From BD2-11 sp965115885 (lineage in GTDB: Bacteria; Gemmatimonadota; Gemmatimonadetes; Longimicrobiales; Gaopeijiaceae): a stretch of DNA of 64,000 nucleotides. Position 1 is the first letter of the stretch, and every line of letters begins with the position of its first letter. The notes under the pieces were generated by a model. The model saw only the letters and a list, made by a program, of their open reading frames with translations. It did no database searches and was not told the DNA's origin. A program made the position numbers and the translations under genes. The stretch spans positions 3,410,001 through 3,474,000 of the forward strand of contig OZ220479.1 of assembly GCA_965115885.1 (NCBI GenBank), read 5' to 3'. Below are positions 33,603-41,670 of this stretch, piece by piece.

Positions 33603-36600
33603 GCGAGGTTCGGCCCCGCGTCGCCCGCAGCGACGCGGACATCGTCGCCCTCGTCTCCGCTGCGGTGCACGCACCCTTCGAGGAGGTCTGGCGGAGGCAC
33701 CGGAAGGAGGCGTGGCGTCCCGTGCGCCGGGCGCTGGAGAAGGCCGAGGCCGCGCACGAGCGGGCGCGCGGCGCGATCGCCGCCGCGGATGCGCAGGAGG
33801 GGCGCGCGGGGAAGAAGGGGGGTGCGACCGGCGATGGCGGAAATTCGGATCCCGGAGCCTTGGCGCGGTATCGCGACGCGGTCTCCGAGGAAGTCGTCGA
33901 GCCGATCCGCGTCGTGCTGAACCGGCCGGCCGCGACCGCGCTCGAGGCATCGCTCGCCGCCGCCGCGGACCGCGCACGGGCGTCGCTCGAAGAGTTGCCC
34001 GCCGTCCTGCAGGCGCCGACTTCCGGGCTGCCCGCCGGGCGGCCCTCCGGAGTCGGCCCCATCCGCACGATCAAGCGAGCCGCCGCGCGCATGTTCGGTC
34101 CCGCGCTGTGGCGCGGCCGGACGCGTCGCGTCCCGGTCGCCCGGCTGGCCCGCCAGCACCTCGACCAAGCGGTGTTGCGCGCACAGACGCGCGGCTTCCG
34201 GCAAAGCCAGCGGGACCGGACGGAATGGCTCGGGCGCCTCGAACGCGCTTGGGCCACTTGGGCCGCCCCAATTCTACGGCCGCTCCGCCCGGCCGAGAAT
34301 TCCGGGGCGGATGCGGACTCGGAAGGAGACGAGGTCCGGGCCTACCGAGCCGCCGGGACGGCGTTGCAAGCCGAACTGCGGATGCTCGTCGAGGAGGCGG
34401 AGCGGACTCGCGCAGGTGCCCGCGGCGCCGACTTCCGGCACTTGGAGGAGCTGCTGGCCGCCTCGGTCGCGGTGTCCGGCACCTTCGCGGCGGATCCCCC
34501 CTCCAGTCGACCGGGCGCAGGACTCGCACGGAAGTCGGCGACCGGGTGGGATGCCTGGGCGGAGGGCGCGGCGGCCCGGCTGGAGCTGTACCAGAGCTTG
34601 GTCGCGATGCGGCGGAGCTTCGACGACCTTCTCGTCGAACTGCGCAAAGGCTGGTCGCGCGCGATCCGGCACGCCGACGAGGCGCTGGCGGAGGTCTCGA
34701 CCGAACTGGAGCGAGGCGGGAAGCGAGTGGAACGCCTGTCTCTGGACGGGGAGGCTCTGGCGCTGAGGCTCGAAGCCGAACGGAAGCGCACCGACGGAGC
34801 TCTCGCGCGCATCCACGGCACCCTGCCCGAACCCGATGCCGTATTCGAGGCGCTGAACGCCGCGGTCGAGGAAACGGTCCGCGGCCTGGACGCGGTTCGC
34901 GAACGGATGCCCGCCGGCCTGGATCTTCACGACATCCCAGCACCCGGAGATTCGCCGCGAAAGCCGACGACCGATCCTCGGAGCGTGCGCCCGCGCGAGG
35001 CCTTCCTCCAAGCCTTCGACCTGCTGCGCCGGGAGCGCATGAGGGCCGCGCCTTCCGCGATCCGCGACGCCATGCACCGGGTCCGTTCGGAGGTGGCCGA
35101 ACTCCGGGAGGTGTCGGGATACGGCTACGAGGCCGCGGCGGCGGAGGCGAAAGACCGTCATTCCCCGGACGCCCCCCATCCCGCCGTGCTCGCGGCCAAC
35201 GGTCTGGCCCGCGCCGGCAACAAGGTCGCGGCCGCGCGCGTCCTGATGCGCGAAGCGCTCTTGGCAGCCCGGACCGAGATCGCGGTCGAGATCGACGAGG
35301 GTTCGCGCCAGATGATCGAACGGATGACGGCGGACGGGGTCGTCGCCGACTACCTCGAGGCCCGCACCCATTTGACCGCATGGTTCGTTCGGGCCTGGGT
35401 GCGGGTGCGCCGAGGATTCCGCGCCGGCTGGGCGCGCGGCAAAACCGCCGCACTGGGGGTCCGGAGGAACGAACTGGGCGCGGCGGCGTTTCTGCGGCGG
35501 CTACGCGCGCGACTGGGGCTCGGTCCATCGCCCCCGGCCGCCACCGGTCGCCGCGACCGCTCGCTCGCGCACGCGGACGAGTACCCGCACGCGCTTCCGA
35601 TCGACTACCGGCGCCTTTTCTCGCTCGAGCCTCTGACCGACGCGCGCCTGCTGGCGGGGCGCGACGACGCCCTGGCCGCGGTGGAGGCGACGTGGGCTCG
35701 GCGCGCCTCCGGAGAGGCGAGGTCCCTGGCCGTCCTCGCGTCGCCCGGCGTCGGTACGACCAGTTTTCTGAACGTCGTTGCGGCACGCCTCTCCAAGAAG
35801 GCTCCCGACGGAATGCGACGGGAGTTCGCCACGCGCGTGCGGGCCGAGGCGCGCCTCGCGAAGCGCTTGGCCGAATGGATGGGCCTCGAGGACGCGCGCG
35901 ATCTCGACTCGCTTGCGGTCCAGGTGTTGGAGGCGGCGCCCGGGTCGATTCCCGACTTCGTCATCCTGGAGGCGACGGAACATCTTCATCTGCGCGCGCC
36001 CGGAGGAGGAAAACTCTTCGAGAGACTCCTCACCTTCATGTCGCGCACCGAATCGAAGGTGTTCTGGATCGCGGCCATGACCTCTTCGGCGTGGCAGCTG
36101 GTCGAACGGCGGGCGCCCGCCTTCGTGCACCGCGTCGAACGAGTCGCCATGGAAGAGCTGTCGCCCGAAGAGCTGAGGCGGGCCGTGCTGGCCCGCCACC
36201 GGCTGAGCGGACTTCCCCTGCGCTTCGCCGAATCCCGCGACGGGCGGGTGGCGCTGCGGCGGCAGGCGCGTTGGCTACGGAGCCCGGAGAAACGGGCGCG
36301 GCTCGTCGAGGCCGACTACTTCCAGCGTCTGCATCGCGTTTCCGGAGGGTCGCCGCGCCTGGCGCTTTTCCACTGGCTGCGCTCGGCGGACTTCGCCACT
36401 GCGGAGGGAAACCTCCTGGTGCACCCGCTGAGCCCGCTGGATTCGGGCATCGGAACGCTCGACCGAACGCAGGGATTCACTCTCAAGGCCATTCTCGACC
36501 ATGGAACCCTGACCGTGGACGAGCACTGCGAAGTCGCGCGGATGTCGGAACCGGAGAGCCTGCACATTCTCCGGGCTCTGGAGGAAGACCGCGTGATCGA

Positions 36601-36691
36601 GAAGGTCCGGGGCGCGCTCCGCTATCGCATCCGCCCCCTCATGGTCGACGCCGTCGCCGCCCACCTCAGATCACGCAACATCCTGCACTGA
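33599..36691 (+). CDS. large coiled-coil protein with a degenerate NTPase domain, partner of MscS
   Basis: This 1030-residue protein has no recognisable signal peptide and is probably cytoplasmic. Residues 1 to about 680 are charged and helical, with long coiled-coil stretches (for example LRRERMRAAPSAIRDAMHRV) and no family I can name. Near 685-705 the phrase SLEPLTDARLLAGRDDAL resembles the lead-in to an AAA/STAND-type domain. The P-loop that follows is SPGVGTTS (715-722), with Thr where the invariant Lys should be. A Walker B-like DFVILEATEHLHL lies near 784, then SRTESKVFWIAAMTSSAW. The C-terminus (from about 955) looks like a winged helix (TLTVDEHCEVARMSEPESLHILRALEED). I do not recognise an assigned function. 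It could transmit channel state or sense an intracellular signal. Confidence 0.7.
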   Translation: MSEVRPRVARSDADIVALVSAAVHAPFEEVWRRHRKEAWRPVRRALEKAEAAHERARGAIAAADAQEGRAGKKGGATGDGGNSDPGALARYRDAVSEEVVEPIRVVLNRPAATALEASLAAAADRARASLEELPAVLQAPTSGLPAGRPSGVGPIRTIKRAAARMFGPALWRGRTRRVPVARLARQHLDQAVLRAQTRGFRQSQRDRTEWLGRLERAWATWAAPILRPLRPAENSGADADSEGDEVRAYRAAGTALQAELRMLVEEAERTRAGARGADFRHLEELLAASVAVSGTFAADPPSSRPGAGLARKSATGWDAWAEGAAARLELYQSLVAMRRSFDDLLVELRKGWSRAIRHADEALAEVSTELERGGKRVERLSLDGEALALRLEAERKRTDGALARIHGTLPEPDAVFEALNAAVEETVRGLDAVRERMPAGLDLHDIPAPGDSPRKPTTDPRSVRPREAFLQAFDLLRRERMRAAPSAIRDAMHRVRSEVAELREVSGYGYEAAAAEAKDRHSPDAPHPAVLAANGLARAGNKVAAARVLMREALLAARTEIAVEIDEGSRQMIERMTADGVVADYLEARTHLTAWFVRAWVRVRRGFRAGWARGKTAALGVRRNELGAAAFLRRLRARLGLGPSPPAATGRRDRSLAHADEYPHALPIDYRRLFSLEPLTDARLLAGRDDALAAVEATWARRASGEARSLAVLASPGVGTTSFLNVVAARLSKKAPDGMRREFATRVRAEARLAKRLAEWMGLEDARDLDSLAVQVLEAAPGSIPDFVILEATEHLHLRAPGGGKLFERLLTFMSRTESKVFWIAAMTSSAWQLVERRAPAFVHRVERVAMEELSPEELRRAVLARHRLSGLPLRFAESRDGRVALRRQARWLRSPEKRARLVEADYFQRLHRVSGGSPRLALFHWLRSADFATAEGNLLVHPLSPLDSGIGTLDRTQGFTLKAILDHGTLTVDEHCEVARMSEPESLHILRALEEDRVIEKVRGALRYRIRPLMVDAVAAHLRSRNILH

Positions 36692-36989
36692 GGGAGCCCC
36701 GACGCCCCGCCGACAAGCCCCGAAGCCTCCGTTGAAAGCGCCGCTTCGTCCAGCTCCGCCCGCCTCGCCCCTCGGCGATCGAGGCCTTCGGCCGGAACGG
36801 ATCGACGAATTCGACCGATTGTCGAGCTCGGTCGCATGCTTTTCGTAGCGTGCGCTGGCCGACGGCGGGCGTCGAATCCACCGAAGAACTCTGGGATACG
36901 ACCGAAGCTGCACTCGCCGCAGCTGGTTACCCCCTCTCCATGCAGCAGTGCGGCGTCCGGCCGACGCGGCCGTCTCCGCCGGATCGAGC
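36692..36989. other. 298-bp convergent spacer
   Basis: This lies between the convergent stop codons of the coiled-coil gene and the MerR-type gene. I see no gene, clear hairpin or repeat. Confidence 0.4.
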
Positions 36990-37802
36990 TCAGCTCCGGT
37001 CGCGCCCGGACCTCGGTCCGGATCCGCGGCCGACGGGCCTCGATCCCTTCCCGGCGCGGCGCCTCTTCCTCGCGCCCCCGGGAGGTTCGTCCGCCAACGG
37101 GCCGCCGGGCTCCAACGCTTGGCGCAGCAGACGGCCGGCGGTCTGCAGCAGGCGCTCGTCTTCCTCCTCCGTGCCCCGAATCGAGAGCCGGACGTCGGGC
37201 GTGACCTCGAACTGCGACCACATCTCGGCCGCGTCCCGAGCGCCCGCGCGGCGGCGGCGGGCCAAGTCTCGAAGCCCGTTCAGCACCCACCGAAGCCGGT
37301 TCTCGAAGCCGTCGTCCTCCTCGCCCCGCGCGCGGCGACCTCGGGGCGGATCCATGGCGGCCATCTCCATGTGCACCACGCCGTCGTACCGGGACAGGGC
37401 GTCCCGGCGGCGAGCGGGCCGCGACCGGCGATCCTCGTACAGGCGCCGTTCCATGAGGGCGGCAAACCGATCGGTCCTCGAACGCCGCTTGGCGGGCGGG
37501 AGCGCGACGATGTCGGAGGTGAGCGGGGTCTCGCCGGCGGCAACGCCCGCGACCAAGGCCCGAGGCAGGACCTCGAACAGCTGGCGCAACTCCTTCAGGG
37601 ACACCGGCGGAATCTCGCCCTCCGCCTCCGCCTCCCGTACGCACCGGATGAAGAGCAGGCGCTCCCGAACGGGTTCCGGATAACGAGTGCGCGGCCCTCT
37701 CCGGCCCACCCGGGGAAGCAGGCCTTCCTGGATGTAGTAGGCGATGGTTCTGCCGCCGAATCCGGTGTCCCGCTCGAGCTCCCTCGCAGTGTAGCTGCCC
37801 AT
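36990..37802 (-). CDS. MerR-type transcriptional regulator
   Basis: This 270-residue protein begins with a MerR winged-helix domain: SYTARELERDTGFGGRTIAYYIQEGLLPRVGRRGPRTRY and then ERLLFIRCVREAE. The helix-turn-helix and wing are complete, but the usual short coiled coil and metal- or drug-binding tail are replaced by about 190 charged residues (RRLYEDRRSRPARRRDALS, DGFENRLRWVLNGLRDLARRR, FEVTPDVRLSIRGTEEEDE). The C-terminal half resembles nothing I can name. I chose the start at 37802 because GGGGAGGG lies just upstream; longer frames into the control region are unlikely. It is divergent from the ARPP-1 gene and the space between them carries repeated sites, so it probably controls that gene and itself. 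Confidence 0.78.
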   Translation of the reverse strand: MGSYTARELERDTGFGGRTIAYYIQEGLLPRVGRRGPRTRYPEPVRERLLFIRCVREAEAEGEIPPVSLKELRQLFEVLPRALVAGVAAGETPLTSDIVALPPAKRRSRTDRFAALMERRLYEDRRSRPARRRDALSRYDGVVHMEMAAMDPPRGRRARGEEDDGFENRLRWVLNGLRDLARRRRAGARDAAEMWSQFEVTPDVRLSIRGTEEEDERLLQTAGRLLRQALEPGGPLADEPPGGARKRRRAGKGSRPVGRGSGPRSGRDRS

Positions 37803-37820
37803 TCCCTCCCCGCAGACCGC

Positions 37821-37850
37821 CGACGCTCCGTGCCCGCCTTCGGAGCGTCG
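37821..37850. promoter_or_regulatory. perfect 10-bp inverted repeat upstream of the MerR gene
   Basis: CGACGCTCCG and CGGAGCGTCG form an exact inverted repeat around 10 nt, 19 bp from the MerR-type start codon. It could be an autoregulatory operator or an mRNA leader hairpin. Confidence 0.5.
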
Positions 37851-37874
37851 TTTGCTGTTGTAATCTGTCGAATG

Positions 37875-37930
37875 CTGTTGACATCGTGGCCGTCCGTCGC
37901 CATACTGATGACAGCTGGTCACTGCTGACA
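37875..37930 (+). promoter_or_regulatory. promoter and three CTGNTGACA direct repeats of the ARPP-1 gene
   Basis: TTGACA (37878-37883) and CATACT (37901-37906) form a sigma70-like promoter with a 17-bp spacer. Three copies of CTGNTGACA lie at 37875-37883, 37905-37913 and 37922-37930, covering the -35 box, the end of the -10 box and the leader. A partial fourth (CTGTTGTAA) is at 37855. They are candidate operator sites for the divergent MerR-type regulator, probably repressing since they overlap the promoter. Confidence 0.6.
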
Positions 37931-37950
37931 ACATAACCGGGAGACGCCCA

Positions 37951-39000
37951 ATGCGCCAAACGCCCCCACCCGAATCCGCCCCCCACTCCCCCGAAGCCCC
38001 CGTCGCCAGCGTCAAGGCCGCGCTTTCCAACCTGGCCCTCGACGCGCCCACGCACTTCGCCGGGCTGACCGTCTTCCCGCTGACCTCCGACCTCCGGAGT
38101 TCCGCCCGCTACCTGCTCCTGGAGGAGGGACTGCGCTCCGGGCTGGTTTCCATCCGGGAAGTGCACGAGAGGGGAAGCGTCCCCCATCTCGCGGTCGAGA
38201 ACCGCTCCGACGCCAACGTGCTCATCGTCGACGGCGAGGAGATGGTGGGCGCCAAGCAGAACCGGATCGCCAACCTCACCCTGCTGGTCGCGGCCAAGCG
38301 CACCACAACCATTCCGGTGTCGTGCGTGGAGGCCGGTCGCTGGGGCTACACCCGGCCCGACTTCACCGTGACCGAGCGGGTGCAGGACAGTCGCGGGCGC
38401 GCGGCGAGACTCTACAGCGTGCAGCGGTCGATGCGCGCGACGGGGGGACGTCGCTCCGACCAGGGCGCGGTGTGGAACGACCTGAAAGCGAGAGCCGACC
38501 GCATGGCGGTGCACTCCCCGACCCAGGCGATGAGCGACATCTACGATCACCACCGGGCCACGCTGAGCGACTACGTCCGGAAGTTGTCGGTGGAGCCCGG
38601 CCGGACCGGGGCCATTTTCGTCGCCGGAACGGATCAGTTCGGCATGGATCTCTTCGACAAGCACGAGACGTTCGCCGCCTTCTTTCCGAAGCTGGTGCGC
38701 AGCTACGCCATCGACGCGATGGAGCATCCGACCGACCACGACCGGGCGGCGAAGCCGGCGGACGCGCGGATCTTCCTCGACCGTCTGCGGAACGCGGCGT
38801 TCGACGCCCATCCGGCCGTCGCGCTGGGACACGACGTGGGGGCCGTGGCACGGGGCGCGATCGCGGGGGCTCTGGTCCACGAGGGAGTCGCGCTGCACCT
38901 GACCGCCTTCTCCCAGCCCGACGCCGCGGACCGTCCCGAGAGGTACGCGAGCCACCGCCGGCGGCGGGATTCGCTTCGGCGCCGACACGACCGGCGCTAG
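37951..39000 (+). CDS. ARPP-1 (DUF6569) domain protein
   Basis: This 349-residue protein matches what I recall of the ARPP-1/DUF6569 family. LLLEEGLRSGLVSIREVHERG is followed by the signature VLIVDGEEMVGAKQNRI, then TTTIPVSCVEAGRWGY, DQGAVWNDLKAR and a conserved IFVAGTDQFGMDLFD strand-helix. The name derives from its association with ADP-ribosylation-related and rhodanese/phosphatase-type proteins in comparative studies; the biochemical role is not established. The start ATG has GGGAG 8 bp upstream. No partner enzyme of such a system sits next to it here, only the divergent MerR-type regulator. The gene is followed by two hairpins and the repeat-rich stretch at 39129-39634. The last 25 residues are strongly basic and may be dispensable. 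Confidence 0.8.
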   Translation: MRQTPPPESAPHSPEAPVASVKAALSNLALDAPTHFAGLTVFPLTSDLRSSARYLLLEEGLRSGLVSIREVHERGSVPHLAVENRSDANVLIVDGEEMVGAKQNRIANLTLLVAAKRTTTIPVSCVEAGRWGYTRPDFTVTERVQDSRGRAARLYSVQRSMRATGGRRSDQGAVWNDLKARADRMAVHSPTQAMSDIYDHHRATLSDYVRKLSVEPGRTGAIFVAGTDQFGMDLFDKHETFAAFFPKLVRSYAIDAMEHPTDHDRAAKPADARIFLDRLRNAAFDAHPAVALGHDVGAVARGAIAGALVHEGVALHLTAFSQPDAADRPERYASHRRRRDSLRRRHDRR

Positions 39001-39128
39001 GCTTCCTCCGGAGAACGAGGCGCGAGACCGCGTGGTCGGCGGCGGACGCGCGCACGGCCGGTTCCGACGGACCTTGGGCGTGCCGCCGTCGCTCGCGCGG
39101 CACCGGCTCGAGTTCGAGAACGAAGGAC

Positions 39129-39154
39129 CGCGGCACCTGCGGCCAGGTGCCGCG
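39129..39154 (+). terminator. hairpin after the ARPP-1 gene
   Basis: CGCGGCACCT and AGGTGCCGCG form a perfect 10-bp stem with a 6-nt loop. It lies about 130 bp after the stop codon and 20 bp before a longer inverted repeat. A terminator is the simplest reading, though there is no T run. Confidence 0.5.
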
Positions 39155-39174
39155 AGCGGCCCGACGAGGCGAAC

Positions 39175-39212
39175 CGGTCGAGATCGGATCCGGTCGGATC
39201 CGATCTCGACCG
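39175..39212. repeat. perfect 17-bp inverted repeat with 4-nt loop
   Basis: The arms 39175-39191 (CGGTCGAGATCGGATCC) and 39196-39212 are exact reverse complements around GGTC. The stem contains GGATCC in each arm. It is far longer than a normal terminator stem and is followed by no T run. It may be a structured RNA, an end of a mobile element or a protein-binding site. Confidence 0.75.
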
Positions 39213-39268
39213 CCGCGCCGGGGAGCTTTCGGCCTCCCACGGCGCAACCCACCGAGAAGGGAGAACCC

Positions 39269-39358
39269 ATGGAGCGGGATTCGGAGGGCATTCGGAGCGA
39301 GGCGGTCCGCCGGTGGACGCGGCCGCATCCGCGGCGGCGCACCCAGGACACCGAATGA
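39269..39358 (+). CDS. possible 29-residue micro-ORF
   Basis: This short basic frame (MERDSEGIRSEAVRRW...) has a good ribosome site, GAAGGGAGAA, ending 3 bp before the ATG. Its stop overlaps the start of another micro-ORF at 39355-39450 (ATGA). The 31-residue product of the second, starting MSEWGWLLPAWMSSAG, has a short hydrophobic N-terminus. There is no family resemblance; coding is doubtful but the spacing is orderly. Confidence 0.25.
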   Translation: MERDSEGIRSEAVRRWTRPHPRRRTQDTE

Positions 39359-39456
39359 GCGAGTGGGGCTGGCTGTTGCCCGCATGGATGTCGTCGGCTG
39401 GCTCGCGACGCAAGCGCTGGTGCAATGGATGGTCGAGCGCTAACTTATAAGCTCCG

Positions 39457-39536
39457 CTCGTTATTCCTTCACCTCGTTATTCCTTCACCTCGTTATTCCT
39501 TCACCTCGTTATTCCTTCACCTCGTTATTCCTTCAC
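39457..39536. repeat. five exact 16-bp tandem repeats
   Basis: The unit CTCGTTATTCCTTCAC occurs five times without a mismatch, without spacers. The array is flanked on both sides by CGCTAAC (39438-39444 and 39537-39543). It is much less GC-rich than the surrounding genome. Perfect identity suggests recent expansion by slippage or foreign origin. Confidence 0.9.
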
Positions 39537-39553
39537 CGCTAACATTCTAAATA

Positions 39554-39634
39554 ATGTCAGACTTGACCGCACTAATCTGTATTATAATAATGCTTGTCCT
39601 GTTCTTTGGTATTCTTTGGCTCTTAGACGAATAA
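39554..39634 (+). CDS. possible 26-residue single-helix membrane peptide
   Basis: An ATG at 39554 opens MSDLTALICIIIMLVLFFGI and ends LLDE, a single hydrophobic helix with acidic residues at both ends. It uses AT-rich codons (ATA, TTA, CTT) unlike neighbouring genes. No ribosome site is visible, so translation is uncertain. It resembles small single-helix membrane peptides in general, but none by name. Confidence 0.35.
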   Translation: MSDLTALICIIIMLVLFFGILWLLDE

Positions 39635-40259
39635 AACACCGGACGCGTCGGCGCCGCGGGCGCACGGGACCGAGATCCGGCCAGGACGAAGATCGGCGCT
39701 TTCCGAACGACGTGCCGAGCGCCCATGCGAGAGCCGGCCCGCCGCCGTTCCGATAAGGAGGAAACACGCCCGGCGTCCGAACGGCTCGACGGCATCCGGG
39801 GGCGAGCGGCGCGACTTGGCGCGGAACTTGGCACGGGTCCCGAAGGACGTGGACGGGCTTCGGAAGAAACCGGGCCGGGGGCGGGGGGGAGAAGCGCGTT
39901 CCCAAGGCGGATCCACGATCGGAAGCCTGCCGGGCAAGCCGTGGAACTCCCGTAGCACGGGACGACCCCCGCGTTCTTCCGGGGCGCGGTTCTCGTGCCC
40001 GGAGTCGCCGGTTCGGCACGCGGACGCCGACTCCGCCGCGGGCGAACGCCACGGCATCGGGAGGACGGGGCGCGGGAGTCGACCTTGCCCGGGAAGTCGC
40101 TCGCGCTCTATCTCCAGGGTGTCCTTCGCCCGGAGGGCGATCCGGAACGACAGCGCAGGAGCGGATGCCGATCGACCAGGACGCCCCACTCCCGAAGGGT
40201 TCCGCCTGCAGGACGCCGTCGAACGCGCGGACTCGATGGACGAAGCGAAGGCGGGCGCC
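39635..40259. other. 625-bp spacer before the permease gene
   Basis: GC-rich again, with no supportable gene. Open frames are Arg/Gly/Ser-rich. No clear promoter was found. Confidence 0.4.
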
Positions 40260-41621
40260 ATGAGCCTTCGGGTTCCTCATCCGCTGGTCCTGTTGACCGC
40301 CTGCGTGATCCTCGCCGCCGCCGCCAGTTACGTGCTCCCGGCCGGCGAGTACGAGCGCCGGGACGACGAAGCCGGACGCAGCGTGGTGGTGGCCGACACC
40401 TACCGGGAGGTCGAGCCGCATCCGGTGAACCCGTTCGACGCCGCCGTCGCGTTGCCGCGCGGGATGGCGGACGCGGCCGACATCATCTTTCTCGTCTTCC
40501 TGATCGGAGGCGCCTTCACGGTCGTGGACCGAACAGGAGCGTTGCGGCGGGGCGTCGCCTCGCTGACCGGGGCGCTGCGCGGGCGGGATCTGCTCGTCGT
40601 CCCGGTGGTGGCCGTCCCCTTCGCCGTCGGCGGTGTCGTCCAGAACCTGCAGGAGGAGATCATTCCGCTGGTTCCGGCGCTCCTGATTCTCACGCGCCGA
40701 CTTGGCTTCGACGCGACGGTCGCCGTGGCGATGAGCGCGGGCGCCGCGTTCGTAGGCTCCGCCTTCAGCCCCGTCAACCCCTTTCAAGTGGCGGTCGCGC
40801 AACAGCTCGCCGAGTTGCCGCTGGCGTCGGGCGCACTGTTCCGGATCGTGTTCCTGGCGCTCGCGTTGACGTTCTGGATCGCCATGACCATGCGCTACGC
40901 CCAGCGCACGCGGGATCCGAACCGGGGCGCGGCCGGGACCCGAGATCCGGCGGTGGGCGACGGTGGATCGGAGGGCATGCGCATCTCCGATTGGGGGGTC
41001 GTCGCGCTGGTGGGCGCGGCGTTCGCCCTAGCCGTCACCGGAATGCTGCTCTGGGACTGGGGGTTCAACGAGCTTTCGGCGGCCTTCTTCGTCATGGGGG
41101 TGGTCGCGGGTCTGCTGGCCGGGCTCGGCGTGAGCGGCACCACCGACGCGTACGTGCAGGGCTTTCGCGAGATGGCCTACGCCGCCCTGTTGATCGGGTT
41201 CGCGCGCACGATCTACGTGGTTCTGCAGGACGGCCGCGTGGTCGACACCATCGTGCACGCGCTCTTCGCCCCGCTGGAGGGGTTGCCGGTGCTGGCGTCC
41301 GCTTTCGGGATGATGGCGGCCCACACGGCGATCCACGTGCCGGTCCCCAGCGTGAGCGGTCAGGCCGTGCTCACCATGCCGTTGCTGGTCCCGCTCTCGG
41401 ATCTTCTGGGCATGTCGCGCCAAGTCGCCGTGCTGGCCTACCAGTACGGAGCCGGGCTGTGCGAGCTGCTGACGCCCACCAACGGGGCCCTGATGGCGAT
41501 CCTGGCGTCCGCCGGCGTGCGCTACGAGGACTGGTTGCGCTACGCGGGCCGTCTCTATCTGGGGCTGGTCGCGATCGGCATGGCGGCCATCGCGGTGGCG
41601 CTGGCGATCGGGTTGCAGTGA
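40260..41621 (+). CDS. YfcC-type permease (DcuC/ArsB-like superfamily)
   Basis: This 453-residue protein has about twelve hydrophobic segments, starting HPLVLLTACVILAAAASYVLPAGEYER, the hallmark opening of YfcC-type transporters. Other family parts are PVNPFDAAVALPRGM, GAFTVVDRTGALRRGV, SAGAAFVGSAFSPVNPFQVAVAQQ with its Asn-Pro re-entrant loop, and near the end VPVPSVSGQAVLTMPLLVPLSD and YGAGLCELLTPTNG. The family carries arginine, ornithine, peptides or dicarboxylates; the substrate cannot be told here. ATG 40260 is preferred over 40236 since GAAGGCGGG precedes it and the first helix follows at once. The neighbour on the other strand is a secreted amidohydrolase, so the pair might hydrolyse and take up a peptide-derived substrate. 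Confidence 0.85.
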   Translation: MSLRVPHPLVLLTACVILAAAASYVLPAGEYERRDDEAGRSVVVADTYREVEPHPVNPFDAAVALPRGMADAADIIFLVFLIGGAFTVVDRTGALRRGVASLTGALRGRDLLVVPVVAVPFAVGGVVQNLQEEIIPLVPALLILTRRLGFDATVAVAMSAGAAFVGSAFSPVNPFQVAVAQQLAELPLASGALFRIVFLALALTFWIAMTMRYAQRTRDPNRGAAGTRDPAVGDGGSEGMRISDWGVVALVGAAFALAVTGMLLWDWGFNELSAAFFVMGVVAGLLAGLGVSGTTDAYVQGFREMAYAALLIGFARTIYVVLQDGRVVDTIVHALFAPLEGLPVLASAFGMMAAHTAIHVPVPSVSGQAVLTMPLLVPLSDLLGMSRQVAVLAYQYGAGLCELLTPTNGALMAILASAGVRYEDWLRYAGRLYLGLVAIGMAAIAVALAIGLQ

Positions 41622-41670
41622 AGGTTCGGCGAACGCGGCGCTGCGAGCCGGCGGCGCGAGCGCCAAGAGC

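Noticed and set aside
39457..39536. CRISPR array
   Set aside because: The repeats are 16 bp and directly abutting, with no spacers and no cas genes.
39438..39543. Integron attC-like site (CGCTAAC cores with GTTA inside the repeats)
   Set aside because: The cores do not match RYYYAAC/GTTRRRY, there is no paired fold across the segment, and no integrase is present.
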